A DNA stretch of 64,000 bases, from the NCBI GenBank assembly GCA_016713535.1, contig JADJOY010000003.1, forward strand, positions 422,607 to 486,606. The letters run 5' to 3'. Made by a program: the position numbers and the translations under genes. Each line of letters begins with the position of its first letter. Position 1 is the stretch's first letter. Under the pieces are notes generated by a model that worked only from the letters and a program-made list of their open reading frames with translations, did not search any database and was not told the DNA's origin. This DNA is from JADJOY01 sp016713535 [NCBI: Deltaproteobacteria bacterium] (lineage in GTDB: Bacteria; JADJOY01). Positions 1 to 8,059 of this stretch are shown piece after piece.

Positions 1-310
1 CGCCCTTCTCGGACTTGGCGCTCTTCTCGCCGTGCTCGGCCTTCTTCTCGCCGCCGTGCTCTTCCTTGGTGGCCTTGCCGTGGCCTTCGCTCTCGCCTCC
101 GCCTTCCTCCTCGCCACCGCCCTCGGCGACCTTCGCGTCGTGCTTGGGCTTGAGGACCAGGAAGTAGGCCGCCGCTCCACCGCCGCCGAGCAACAGCACG
201 ACGGCGGCCACGATCGCGATCAGCTTGGTCTTCGAGCTCTTGGCGCTTTTCCCCTCGGCGGCGGCTGCGCCTTCCTCGAGGACGACTTTTTCCTTCGCGG
301 CTTCCGCCAT
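1..310 (-). CDS. FliL-like flagellar basal-body protein, N-terminal part (cut by window edge)
   Basis: Read on the minus strand from the ATG at 310, this open frame runs off position 1 and gives about 103 residues. It has a short charged cytoplasmic N-terminus (starting MAEAAKEKVVLEEG) and one membrane helix at about residues 30-52, followed by a lysine/glutamate/glycine/histidine-rich linker rich in GGE and EHG. This is the layout of FliL, a single-pass inner-membrane protein next to the flagellar stator, in which a variable linker leads to a conserved periplasmic domain. That domain would lie outside the window, so the family call rests on architecture only. Another single-pass protein with a charged linker, such as a TonB-like or secretion accessory protein, is possible. 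Confidence 0.5.
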   Translation of the reverse strand, partial: MAEAAKEKVVLEEGAAAAEGKSAKSSKTKLIAIVAAVVLLLGGGGAAAYFLVLKPKHDAKVAEGGGEEEGGGESEGHGKATKEEHGGEKKAEHGEKSAKSEKG

Positions 311-769
311 GACGTTTCGCTCCGTGACGCGGACGGGTCGCTACCCCATCGAGCAAGGCCAGTGCCCGACGGCGCTTCGCCGTCCCCCTCCGTCGATGCC
401 GGCAACCATCGAAGATCGCTTGCGAAATCCGCCAGGACCCGGTGGGCCGCCGAGCGCCGGCCGGAGCGGAGCGTCAGCCGGCTCCGCAACCTGCGGAGCC
501 GGCTGACGCCCACGCAGCGACCCCGTCGGGTGCCGGTCTCTCGAGGGCGGCGGTGCCCGACGGCGTCGCGGTGGCGCGTCTGCGTGGCCCGGTTCAAGCC
601 GGTGGGGCCTCCCGCCGATAGCGACCGTGGGAGAAGCTTCCGTGCAACCAGACGCCGCTTCGGCGCCAGCCCGACCCGAACCCGCGCGCGTCCTGCGGCC
701 AACGCTCGTCGACGCGCCCGACCCGCTCGGCTCGCGCGCCCGCGCTGCAGGACGGCACCGGGCGCGGCG
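311..769. other. intergenic region with a perfect inverted repeat
   Basis: This spacer separates the leftward FliL-like start from the rightward patatin gene. It holds the 18-bp inverted repeat at 471-509 (listed separately). A GTG at 627 opens a frame of normal amino acid composition (beginning MGEASVQPDAASAPARPE). That frame could be the true N-terminus of the patatin protein if one base is wrong between about 740 and 800. No other convincing gene is visible. Confidence 0.5.
471..509. repeat. perfect 18-bp inverted repeat (hairpin, 3-nt loop)
   Basis: GCGTCAGCCGGCTCCGCA at 471-488 is followed by ACC and then its exact reverse complement at 492-509. There is no T-tract on either side, so it is not a classical intrinsic terminator. 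It lies between two divergent genes, where a terminator is not expected. It could be a repeat-family hairpin or a regulatory structure. Confidence 0.75.
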
Positions 770-1957
770 GTGTCCGCCGCAGGCCCCGATGGGGCGCGTA
801 TCGCGCCGGCGTCGCGCACCGGGGCCGGACTGGCGCTGGTGCTGAGCGGGGGCGGCGCGCGCGCCGCCTACCAGGTCGGGATGTTGCGATCCCTGGCGAA
901 GCGCTTTCCCGACCTCGCGATCCCGATCCTCACCGGCGCCTCGGCGGGAGCGCTCAACGCGGTGGCGCTCGCCAATCATCCGGGCTCGCTCGCCGACGCC
1001 GTCGACGAGCTCTCCGAGTTGTGGGCGAATCTCACCATCGACCAGGTGTTCCGGGTCGACCGGCGCTCGCTCGCTTCGCACGTGGCGCGCTTCGGGGTGG
1101 GCCTGGTGGCGGGTGGCGCGCGCGGTGCGCCGCAACCGCGGAGCCTGGTGGACACCGCGCCGCTGCGTGAGCTGGTCACGGAGGTGCTGGGACGCGGCGG
1201 TCGCGAGCCCGGCGGGATCGCCCACAACCTCGACTCCGGGAGGCTGCGCGCGGTCGCGATCACCACCACCTGCTACACGTCGGGACGCTCGGTCACGTGG
1301 GTCGAGGGCCGCGGTGTCGAGCCGTGGGCGCGGCCGCAGCGCGTCGGCGTGCGGGCGGCGCTCTCGGCCGACCACGTGCTCGCCTCCGCCGCGCTGCCGC
1401 TGCTCTTCCCGGCGGTGCGGATCGGCGACGCCTGGCACGGCGACGGTGACGTGCGCCTCGCTGCGCCGCTCTCGCCCGCGCTCCACCTCGGCGCGCGGCG
1501 GATCCTCGCGGTGTCGACGCGCTTCACGCCCTCCCATGCGCCGCCGCCCGCGGCGTGCGCGAGCGAGCTCGTCGCGTATCCGACGCCGGCGCAGGTGATC
1601 GGCATGATCCTGAACGCGGTCTTCGTCGACGGCCTCGAGCAGGACGCGCTGCGCCTCGTTCAGGTGAACGAGCTGCTGATGCGTGGCGAGGAGCGCGCCG
1701 GCGGCGGGCTCAGGCCCGTCGACCTCTTCGTGATGCGGCCGTCGCGCGACCTCGGCGAGCTCGCGACCCACTTCGAGCGCGAGCTGCCGAGCACGTTCCG
1801 GTGGCTCACCCGGGGCCTCGGCACGCATCAGACGCGCGCCGCGGACTCCTTGAGCTTCATCTTGTTCCAGCCCGCCTATCTGCGGGCGCTGATCACGCTC
1901 GGCGAACGCGACGCGGAGTCGTACGCGCAGGCGATCGAGTCGTTCGTCGAGCACTGA
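770..1957 (+). CDS. patatin-like phospholipase family protein
   Basis: The protein is a predicted serine lipase/acyl hydrolase of the patatin fold, which cleaves membrane or storage lipid esters with a Ser-Asp dyad. The oxyanion-hole motif LSGGGARAAYQVG is followed by the nucleophile elbow GASAG, and the second catalytic residue sits in the HGDGDV stretch about 190 residues later. No signal peptide is visible, so it is probably cytoplasmic or delivered by another route. The in-frame GTG at 770 is taken as start because codons before it translate to an arginine-rich shadow-like stretch. An alternative N-terminus lies in another frame from GTG 627, which would imply an indel near 740-800. It ends 36 bp before the receiver-GspE gene. 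Confidence 0.8.
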   Translation: MSAAGPDGARIAPASRTGAGLALVLSGGGARAAYQVGMLRSLAKRFPDLAIPILTGASAGALNAVALANHPGSLADAVDELSELWANLTIDQVFRVDRRSLASHVARFGVGLVAGGARGAPQPRSLVDTAPLRELVTEVLGRGGREPGGIAHNLDSGRLRAVAITTTCYTSGRSVTWVEGRGVEPWARPQRVGVRAALSADHVLASAALPLLFPAVRIGDAWHGDGDVRLAAPLSPALHLGARRILAVSTRFTPSHAPPPAACASELVAYPTPAQVIGMILNAVFVDGLEQDALRLVQVNELLMRGEERAGGGLRPVDLFVMRPSRDLGELATHFERELPSTFRWLTRGLGTHQTRAADSLSFILFQPAYLRALITLGERDAESYAQAIESFVEH

Positions 1958-1993
1958 TCTCGCGAACCATCGCGAGCCGTGAGGTCACCGGTC

Positions 1994-4335
1994 ATGAGCA
2001 GCACCGATTCGAGCGCCACCATCCTCGTGGTCGACGACGACCGCCTGAGCCGGCTCGTCACGTCGCGGTTCCTGCGCAAGGCGGGCTTCGACGTGATCGA
2101 GGCGGCCGATGGCGAGACCGCGCTCACGCGCGTGGCGGAGTCGAAACCGTCGCTGCTCCTCCTCGACATCGTGATGCCGGGGCTCGACGGCTACATGGTC
2201 TGCGAGCGGCTCCGCGACGACCCCGCCACCGCCTACATCCCGGTGATCTTCCTGTCGTGCCTGGGCGCCGAGCCCGACAAGGCACGCGCGCGTTCGCGGC
2301 CGGCGCCGTCGGCTACTTCGTGAAGCCGGTGGTGCCCGAGACCTTGATCGAGAAGGTCAAGGCGCAGCTCGCCGCGTCGCGCCAGTGGGGCACCATGGCG
2401 CGCGAACGGGCCGGCTCGGCGGCCGAAGGTCAGGGGGGAGCGAGCGCCGCGGCCATGGCGATCGCGGGAGTCGAGCCCATCGCTGGTGGCGCCGCAGCAC
2501 CGGCGGCTCCTGCCGCGCCCGGCGCGCTCCGCGCACCCGACGATGGGATCGACCGCTTCCGCCAGTTCGTCGAGTCGCTGGTGCGCTCGGGCGTGGTGCC
2601 GCTCCAGCACCGCGCGGCCGTCGCCGCGCTCGCGCCGCGGGTGCTCTTCACGCAGCTCGGCCGCCTCGGCGTGGACGAGGCCGCGGTGGCGAAGGCCCTG
2701 GCGGCGTTCCTGGGGCTCGACTTCAAGCCGTCGATCGCACCCGAGGACGTCCGCATCGGCATCCTGCCGACGGCGTTCTGCATCGAGAACATGGTGATCC
2801 CGGTGGTCGACGTCGGCACCGACTGCGTGGCCCTCGCCAACCCGTTCGACTGGCACGTGATCGAGGCGGTGACCCGCGCGCTGGGGGCGCGCTGGCGCGA
2901 GCGCGAGCGGCTACTGGTGGTGCCGCCGAGCGCGATCCGCTCGCTCGCCAAGCCGCGCCCGTCCGGGTCGGGCGCGCGCGGCCGGGTGAACGGGCTGCCG
3001 TCGCTGACCGAGGCCGAGCGCGACATGGAGCGCGCCTTCGCGATGGCCGACGAGCGCTCCGAGGACACGGTCCGCGCCACGGACGTGGACGAGGGCTCGG
3101 GCCCGGCGATCGCGTACCTCAACCGTCTGATCGAGACCGCGGTCACCGCCGGGGCCACCGACATCCACGTCGAGCCCGAGCAGGACCACGTCGACATCCG
3201 CTTCCGCATCGATGGCCAGCTGCGCCGCGTCTCGAGCTTTCGCTCGGCGAGCGCGGGGGCGGCGCTGGTGAGCCGCGTCAAGGTGCTGTGCCGGCTCGAC
3301 ATCGCGGAGCGGCGCCTGCCGCAGGATGGGCGCATGTCGATCTCCGGCTACCAGGGCGGCCGCCCGATCGACATCGACCTGCGCGTCGCCACCGCGCCGA
3401 CCCGCTTCGGCGAGATGCTCGCGATGCGCATCCTCGACCGCCGCCGTCCCAACGCCGGGCTCGAGGACCTCGGCTTCTCCGAGCACAACGCGCTGCTCTA
3501 CCGGCGCGCGATCCGCAACCCCTACGGCATGATCATCCACGCCGGCCCGACCGGCGCCGGCAAGACCTCGACGCTCTACGCAGCGCTCGGGGAGATCCGC
3601 AGCCCGGCGATCAAGATCCTCACCATCGAGGACCCGGTCGAATACGCGGTACCGGGAGTGAGCCAGATCCAGGTCCAGCCCGAGATCGGCCTCGACTTCG
3701 CGCGCGCGCTGCGTAGCTTCCTGCGCCTCGACCCGGACGTGATCCTGGTCGGCGAGATGCGCGACCTCGAGACCGCGCGTACCGCGGTCGAGGCGGCGCT
3801 CACCGGTCACCTGCTGCTCGCCACGCGCCACGCGCAGGATGCCGCGGCGACGGTGCTCAGGCTCACCGAGATGGGGATCGAGCCGGTGGTGGTGAGCTCG
3901 TCGGTGCTGCTGGCGTGCGCGCAGCGTCTGATCCGGCGGCTGTGTCTCGAGTGTCGCGAGCCCTACGAGCCCGGCCCGCGCGAGCGCGCGCTGGTGGGCG
4001 CGATCGCCACCGAGGACCTGCCTCTCTACAACGCCGTCGGCTGCCCGCAGTGCAACCGCACCGGGTACCGCGGACGGATCGGCATCCACGAGGTCCTCGC
4101 CCTCGACGACGAGCTGCGCAACCTCGCCAAGGAGCGCGACACCACGGCTCAGGAGCTACGGCGGCTGGCGATCTCGAAGGGGATGGTGACGCTCTTCGAC
4201 GACGCGATGGAAAAGGTCCGCAACGGGCTGGTGAGCCTCGCCGAGGCGCTCACCGCCGTGGTGCCGGACTCCGCGGAAGCGCGCGCGGAGTCGGTCGGCC
4301 TGAGGCTCACGCAAGACGCCGCGATCGCCGCGTGA
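1994..4335 (+). CDS. response regulator receiver fused to GspE/PilB-type secretion ATPase (one frameshift)
   Basis: Residues 1 to about 120 form a CheY-like receiver: acidic pocket VVDDD, phospho-acceptor Asp about 58 in LLLLDIVMPGLDGY, and the conserved lysine in YFVKPV. A linker leads to an MshEN/GspE N-domain (about 190-320), then a hexameric secretion ATPase core. The core has Walker A GPTGAGKTST, Walker B DPDVILVGEMRD, the His box (TRHAQDA) and two CxxC zinc pairs (LCLEC and CPQCN). Such ATPases power assembly of type II secretion or type IV pilus pseudopilins. The frame changes at about 2275 (one base apparently missing in a GC-rich stretch), and the protein sense is continuous across it, ending at 4335. 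The fused receiver suggests phosphorylation control of pilus or secretion motor activity. Start ATG 1994. Confidence 0.85.
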
Positions 4336-4377
4336 CGGGCGCATGAACAACCGCAGGCGGGCATTCACGGGGGGCGC

Positions 4378-5248
4378 ATGATCGGTGCATCGATTCACTC
4401 GGGCGAGGCGCGCGACTGGCTCAGCGCGCGTCGCGCGTCGGCCGTCGAGCGGCTCGCGATGCTGTCCCCCGAGCAGCGTAAGCGCGCGCTCTCGGTGGCG
4501 CTCGAGCCCGTCGAGGAGCGGCTGCTCGGCACCTACCTGGAGGCGGGGCGCGCCGACGGCGGGTGCTCGCTGGCGGTGCTCGACGCGATCGTCCTCGACG
4601 AGCAGGTGGGGGAGTGGCTGAGCGCGCGGCCCGACGACGCGCCGGTGCAGGCGGGCGTCGAGGGCTCGGCGCCGCTCGTCCCGCTCGCGGAGCAGCTCGA
4701 GCGGGACCTGACCACCGCCGAGCGCGAGGCGCTCGCCGCGGGCTGGACCGGCGTGGCCGAACAGGCGCGCGTCGGGCTCGCGCGGGTACGCTCGGTGCGC
4801 CACCGGCTGGGCGGGACCTCGCGCACCGAGGCGCGCGCCGAGGCGCGCGCCTCGCTCGAGGCGGCGAGCGCGCGCGCGGCGCGCCGCCGCCGCGCGGGTC
4901 ACCCTCGGGCGCTCACTCGGGGCCGTCATCCTCGCGGGCGCCCTCGGTACGCTCTGCGTGTCGACCCTGAGCGCGCTGCGGGTCGCGGAGCCCGATCCGC
5001 GTCACGCGATCGGCGCCGAGGACTTCCGCGACCTCTTCGATCTCGATCGGATCGTGGTGGAGGGCGACCGGTTCGCCGCCGTGGCGCGCAACTGGTCCGA
5101 CCTCGACGAGGCTCAGCGTGTGGCGCGCGTCGAGGCGCTCTGCCACCGCCTCCAGGCGCGCGGCTTCGGCGCCGCGTGGCTGGACGACCGCTGGCTGCGG
5201 CGCATCGCTGGATGCGGCCGCGAAGGAGATCTCCGTGCGCAACGATGA
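4378..5248 (+). CDS. single-pass membrane protein of a pilus/secretion group, function unknown (frameshift)
   Basis: The protein is not recognised as a named family. From ATG 4378 the first 165 residues or so are charged and helix-rich (RLAMLSPEQRKRALSVALEP and similar). The frame then moves by one base in the GC-repetitive stretch near 4880-4895. The new frame gives a good membrane helix (RSLGAVILAGALGTLCVSTL) and about 90 further residues ending at 5248. The last 14 bp overlap the start of the pseudopilin gene, so the two are probably co-translated. Position between a secretion ATPase and a pseudopilin suggests an inner-membrane assembly component (comparable in place, not in sequence, to GspL/PilN-type proteins). 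Its function is inferred only from neighbours. Confidence 0.6.
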
Positions 5249-5750
5249 CCGCGGCTTCACCTTCATCGAGCTGCTCGTGGCGCTCACGATCGTGGCGATC
5301 CTGGCGCGGCTCGCCGTGCCGGCGCTGCTGAATGCGCGGCTCAAGGCCAAGGTCGCGCGCGTCGAGGCCGACCTGAGCGTGCTCGTCACGGCGGGCTCGA
5401 AGCTCTACGCCGACACCGGGCTCTATCCGCTCCACCTCCTCGAGGATCCCTGCCAGGCAACCGGAGAGGCGTTCGTGACCGATTGCAGCGTCGGGCTCTT
5501 CTGCAACGACGGCAGCTTCAACAACTGGCACGGCCCGTACATCGAGCTCTCGGCCGGTCTCGATCCGTGGGGGCGGCGCTACGTGTTCGACGCCGACTAC
5601 ACGACCGACACGTCGCACGGCCGTGCGTTCGTGAGCGGCGGCCCCAACAAGAGCGGCCTCAACGTGAGCGACGCCGACAATTTCGTTCGCTTCGTGTGCG
5701 AGGCGGCGGCGACGCCGGAAGCCCCGGTCGTGACACCTCCGGCGAGCTGA
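5235..5750 (+). CDS. type IV pilin-like / type II secretion pseudopilin (GspG-like)
   Basis: The short basic leader MRNDDRG precedes FTFIELLVALTIVAIL, a class III prepilin signal. Cleavage is expected after Gly, with Glu at mature position 5 and a hydrophobic N-terminal helix used for both membrane anchoring and fibre packing. The body has aromatic and glycine-rich segments (WGRRYVFDADY, FVSGGPNKSG) like those of GspG-type major pseudopilins. At 171 residues the length fits. The start is GTG 5235, chosen because AAGGAG at 5223-5228 sits 6 nt upstream and the leader then has the right length. It should be processed by a prepilin peptidase not present in this window and polymerised by a GspE-type ATPase such as the upstream fusion. 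Confidence 0.85.
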   Translation: MRNDDRGFTFIELLVALTIVAILARLAVPALLNARLKAKVARVEADLSVLVTAGSKLYADTGLYPLHLLEDPCQATGEAFVTDCSVGLFCNDGSFNNWHGPYIELSAGLDPWGRRYVFDADYTTDTSHGRAFVSGGPNKSGLNVSDADNFVRFVCEAAATPEAPVVTPPAS

Positions 5751-5784
5751 GGGCGGTCGACGGCGGAGCGGGGAGATCGCCCTC

Positions 5785-5820
5785 GGTCCGTCGGTTTCGT
5801 GACTGGAGCGTCGACGGACC
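5785..5820. terminator. hairpin downstream of the pseudopilin gene
   Basis: GGTCCGTCG at 5785-5793 pairs exactly with CGACGGACC at 5812-5820 across an 18-nt loop, 35 bp after the pseudopilin stop. There is no T-tract, so it is a weak terminator candidate only. The rest of the 233-bp gap holds nothing obvious apart from the ribosome site of the next gene. Confidence 0.35.
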
Positions 5821-5983
5821 AGCGAACGCGGCGTGCGGCGCGGTCGCGGTCGAAAGTGATTCTTCAACGATTCCGCGTACGAACGACGGGCGCGGGGGCG
5901 AGATCCCAGGCCCTCGATGCATCCAGGCGTGGCGCGGCGCTTGCTTCACCCAGCGACGGCCCGTGCTCGCGGAGGGGACACGC

Positions 5984-6944
5984 GTGGGGAACGACGCGCT
6001 GGCGGTGGAACGCTCGAGTGTGGCCTTGGCGCCGTCGCCGGTGCGGCGCCTCGGTGAGCTCTTCGTCGATCGAGGTCTCGTCACGCCGGTGCACGTCGAC
6101 CGCGCGCTCTGGTACCAGCACAACGCGGGCGGACGGATCGGCGCGGCGCTGATCGAGCTCGGACACCTCGGCGAGCCGGACTTCCTGCGCGTGGTGGCGC
6201 CGATGATCGGCGCGCGCGCCATCGAGGTCGATCCGCGCACCATCGATCCACGCGTGGCGCGGATCCTGCCGCCCAAGGTCGCGCGCCACATGAGCGCGGT
6301 GGCGGTGGCGGTGCGCGACGAGCGGCTGATCGTCGCGATGGCGGACCCCGCTGCGCCGCGCGCGGTCGAGCGGCTCGAGGCGGCGGTCGGGATGCGGATC
6401 GAGACGGGGCTCGCCACGGACCCGGCGATCGAGCGCGCGCTGGCGCGCCTCTACGCGTACGAGGAGGCACCGGTCGTGAAACCGGCCGACGCCGCAGAGG
6501 CCGTGGTGGTGGCGGCGCGCGGGCCGGAGAGCACCGCCCGTGCCCTCGACCGGTTGCTCGGCGGATGGATCCGGGACGCCCTCCACGCTGGCGCGAGCGA
6601 GCTCGTGATCGAGCGCCAGCCGCTTCACCTCGTGGTGCGCTGCGAGCTGGGTGGCAGCGGCTTCGGAGCTGCGGCGCCTCGATGCGCTCTTCCACCGCCC
6701 GCTCGTCGCTCGGCTCAGACGGGCGGCCGGCCTGGCGTTGCCCGCGGGGCGCGGCTGGACGCAGCGCGCGCCGCTCGCGGTGCCCTACCGCGGCGCGATG
6801 TTCGAGGCGTGGCTCTCGATCGCCCCCACCGGCTTCGGTCCCGCTGCGCGCATCGACCTGAGCGATGCGGCAGCGTGGGTCCGGGCGGCCGGGCTGGTCG
6901 GTGAGGCCGGCGATCGCGACGCGAACTGGTGCGTCGCAGCGTGA
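5984..6944 (+). CDS. GspE/MshE N-domain protein without ATPase core (frameshift)
   Basis: GTG 5984 follows GGAGGGG at 5971-5977, a good ribosome site. Residues of about 20-160 (RRLGELFVDRGLVTPVHVDRAL, then ALIELGHLGEPDFLR) match the MshEN fold at the N-terminus of GspE/PilB ATPases, which often binds c-di-GMP or docks to the inner-membrane platform. A later segment (WIRDALHAGASELVIE) resembles the start of the ATPase N-domain (AxxxGASDIHIEP in GspE), but the protein stops without Walker motifs. A +1 shift near 6655 is needed to join both halves. It may be a regulatory or docking paralogue of the ATPase encoded 1.6 kb upstream, or a decayed GspE. It closes the pilus/secretion group. Confidence 0.6.
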
Positions 6945-6986
6945 GCGGCGCCGGCGCGGCGTGACTCGGCGGCGACCCCGTGCCGC

Positions 6987-7316
6987 TCAGAAGCCCACGG
7001 AGGTCGCGATCCGCCCAGGTCGGCTTTCGCTGTCGAGCAGGGCCTGGCGGGTCGGCTGCAGCCACTCGGCGTTCAGCGCCCAGCGGGCGATCGTGGGGTC
7101 GTCGGAAACGCGAAGCTGCATCGCCGCGCTTTCGCCGGCGCCGAGACGGCTGGGTGTGAGAAGCGCGGTGTCGGTGCCGACGACGTTGCCGCTCGCGTCG
7201 CGCGCTTCGAGCGTCATGCGCGCTGCATCGACGGCGGTGGGAGAGGTGGTGGTCACGCGCCCGGTCCAGAACACCAGGCCGTTGGTGGCGTCGACTTCGG
7301 AGGTGAGGGCACTCAC
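6987..7316 (-). pseudogene. FxLYD-like domain fragment (5' end lost)
   Basis: The minus-strand frame is open from 7337 and has a GTG at 7316. It encodes one small beta domain with the pattern GLVFWTGRVTTTSPTAVDAA, then LEARDASGNVVGT and LGAGESAAMQLRV, typical of FxLYD domains (extracellular domains of about 90 residues). No signal peptide or membrane anchor precedes it, although this domain normally sits at the C-terminus of an exported protein. The frame begins exactly where an unrelated plus-strand fragment begins. It is therefore best read as the tail of a broken gene, although a tiny intact protein cannot be excluded. Confidence 0.5.
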
Positions 7317-7779
7317 CCGGCACCCGCTCGGGCCGGATCAATCTGAGCGGGACCGTGTTCGCGATGAAGGGCTCGGCGAGCTGCACGCTGCCCCCCGGCA
7401 CCCACTACTTCACGGACTTCTCGCTCGAGGGCACCGCGAGCCTCTCGGTGAGCGGCCCGACGACGATCTACGTCCATGGCGGGAGGGTCGATCTCGGCGG
7501 CACGGGACCGTCAACGGCTCCGAGCACGCGAGCTGGCTCCGGACCGTCACCGACACCAAAGACCTCGTCACGTACCTGGGCTCGAGCGGCTTTTCGGGGT
7601 TCCTGTACGCGCCCGATACCACCGCCACGTTTGCCGGCTCGTCGGACGTGTACGGCGAGCTGGTGGGGCGAGACGTGATCCTCGAGGGGTCGGCGATGGT
7701 CCACTACGACGCGGCGGCCACGAGCTTCGGCTACATCCCCGACGGGAGGTTCGAGGTGGAGGCCTGGTCCGCGGGTTGA
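7307..7779 (+). pseudogene. C-terminal piece of a DUF7305 / PilX-type pilus-associated protein (frameshift)
   Basis: The plus-strand frame opens at 7307 with no start codon context and reads INLSGTVFAMKGSASC, then LPPGTHYFTDFSLEG, SGPTTIYVHGG and, after a one-base loss near 7495-7510, GFSGFLYAPDTTATFAGSSD and a terminal HYDAA. This series (PPGTYYF..., GPVTIYV..., FYGVIYAP..., SxLYGAIVG..., HYDEAL) is the C-terminal beta-solenoid signature of DUF7305 proteins, which often follow a PilX-type pilin N-domain. Everything N-terminal to it is missing, and the region before 7307 encodes an unrelated gene on the other strand. It is probably a remnant of the adjacent pilus group left by a rearrangement. 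Confidence 0.55.
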
Positions 7780-7833
7780 GGTGCCGATCTCGGCCCTGAA
7801 ACAGGGTGGTCTCGGGGCGTTATGATAGCTAAT

Positions 7834-7849
7834 TGTGACGATTTTCACT
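7834..7849. promoter_or_regulatory. CRP-like palindrome upstream of GH1 gene
   Basis: TGTGACGATTTTCACT fits TGTGA-N6-TCACA with one mismatch. A second weaker copy (AGTGT-TGAAAA-TCACT) lies at 7880-7895. Both sit in an AT-rich island (about 7818-7895) that stands out from the GC-rich surroundings and precedes the GH1 lipoprotein gene. A Crp/Fnr family gene is encoded at 12191. Direct control is an inference. Confidence 0.45.
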
Positions 7850-8059
7850 GGCTAGATGTGTTGATTTTAGATGCCAGAAAGTGTTGAAAATCACTGGCGC
7901 CCTGTGGAGTTTGGCTGGGCCGCCCCGGGGCGTACGTCGGCTCGCCCGCGGAGTCCAGCCGCCACCGCCGGCCCCGATCGGAGCGACACTCGCCGCACCC
8001 GGCTGGGCGACGCTCGGCTCGCGCGAGGCGGCGGTCCGCGCGGCCGGAGGAGGGGGCGC

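Noticed and set aside
590-620. tRNA-like GGTTCAAGCC (T-arm) sequence
   Set aside because: No cloverleaf can be built around it, since acceptor and anticodon stems are missing.
7871-8059. N-terminal extension of the GH1 protein from ATG 7871
   Set aside because: It would place 63 arginine/proline-rich residues before a good lipoprotein leader and would translate the AT-rich regulatory region. ATG 8060 has a strong ribosome site.
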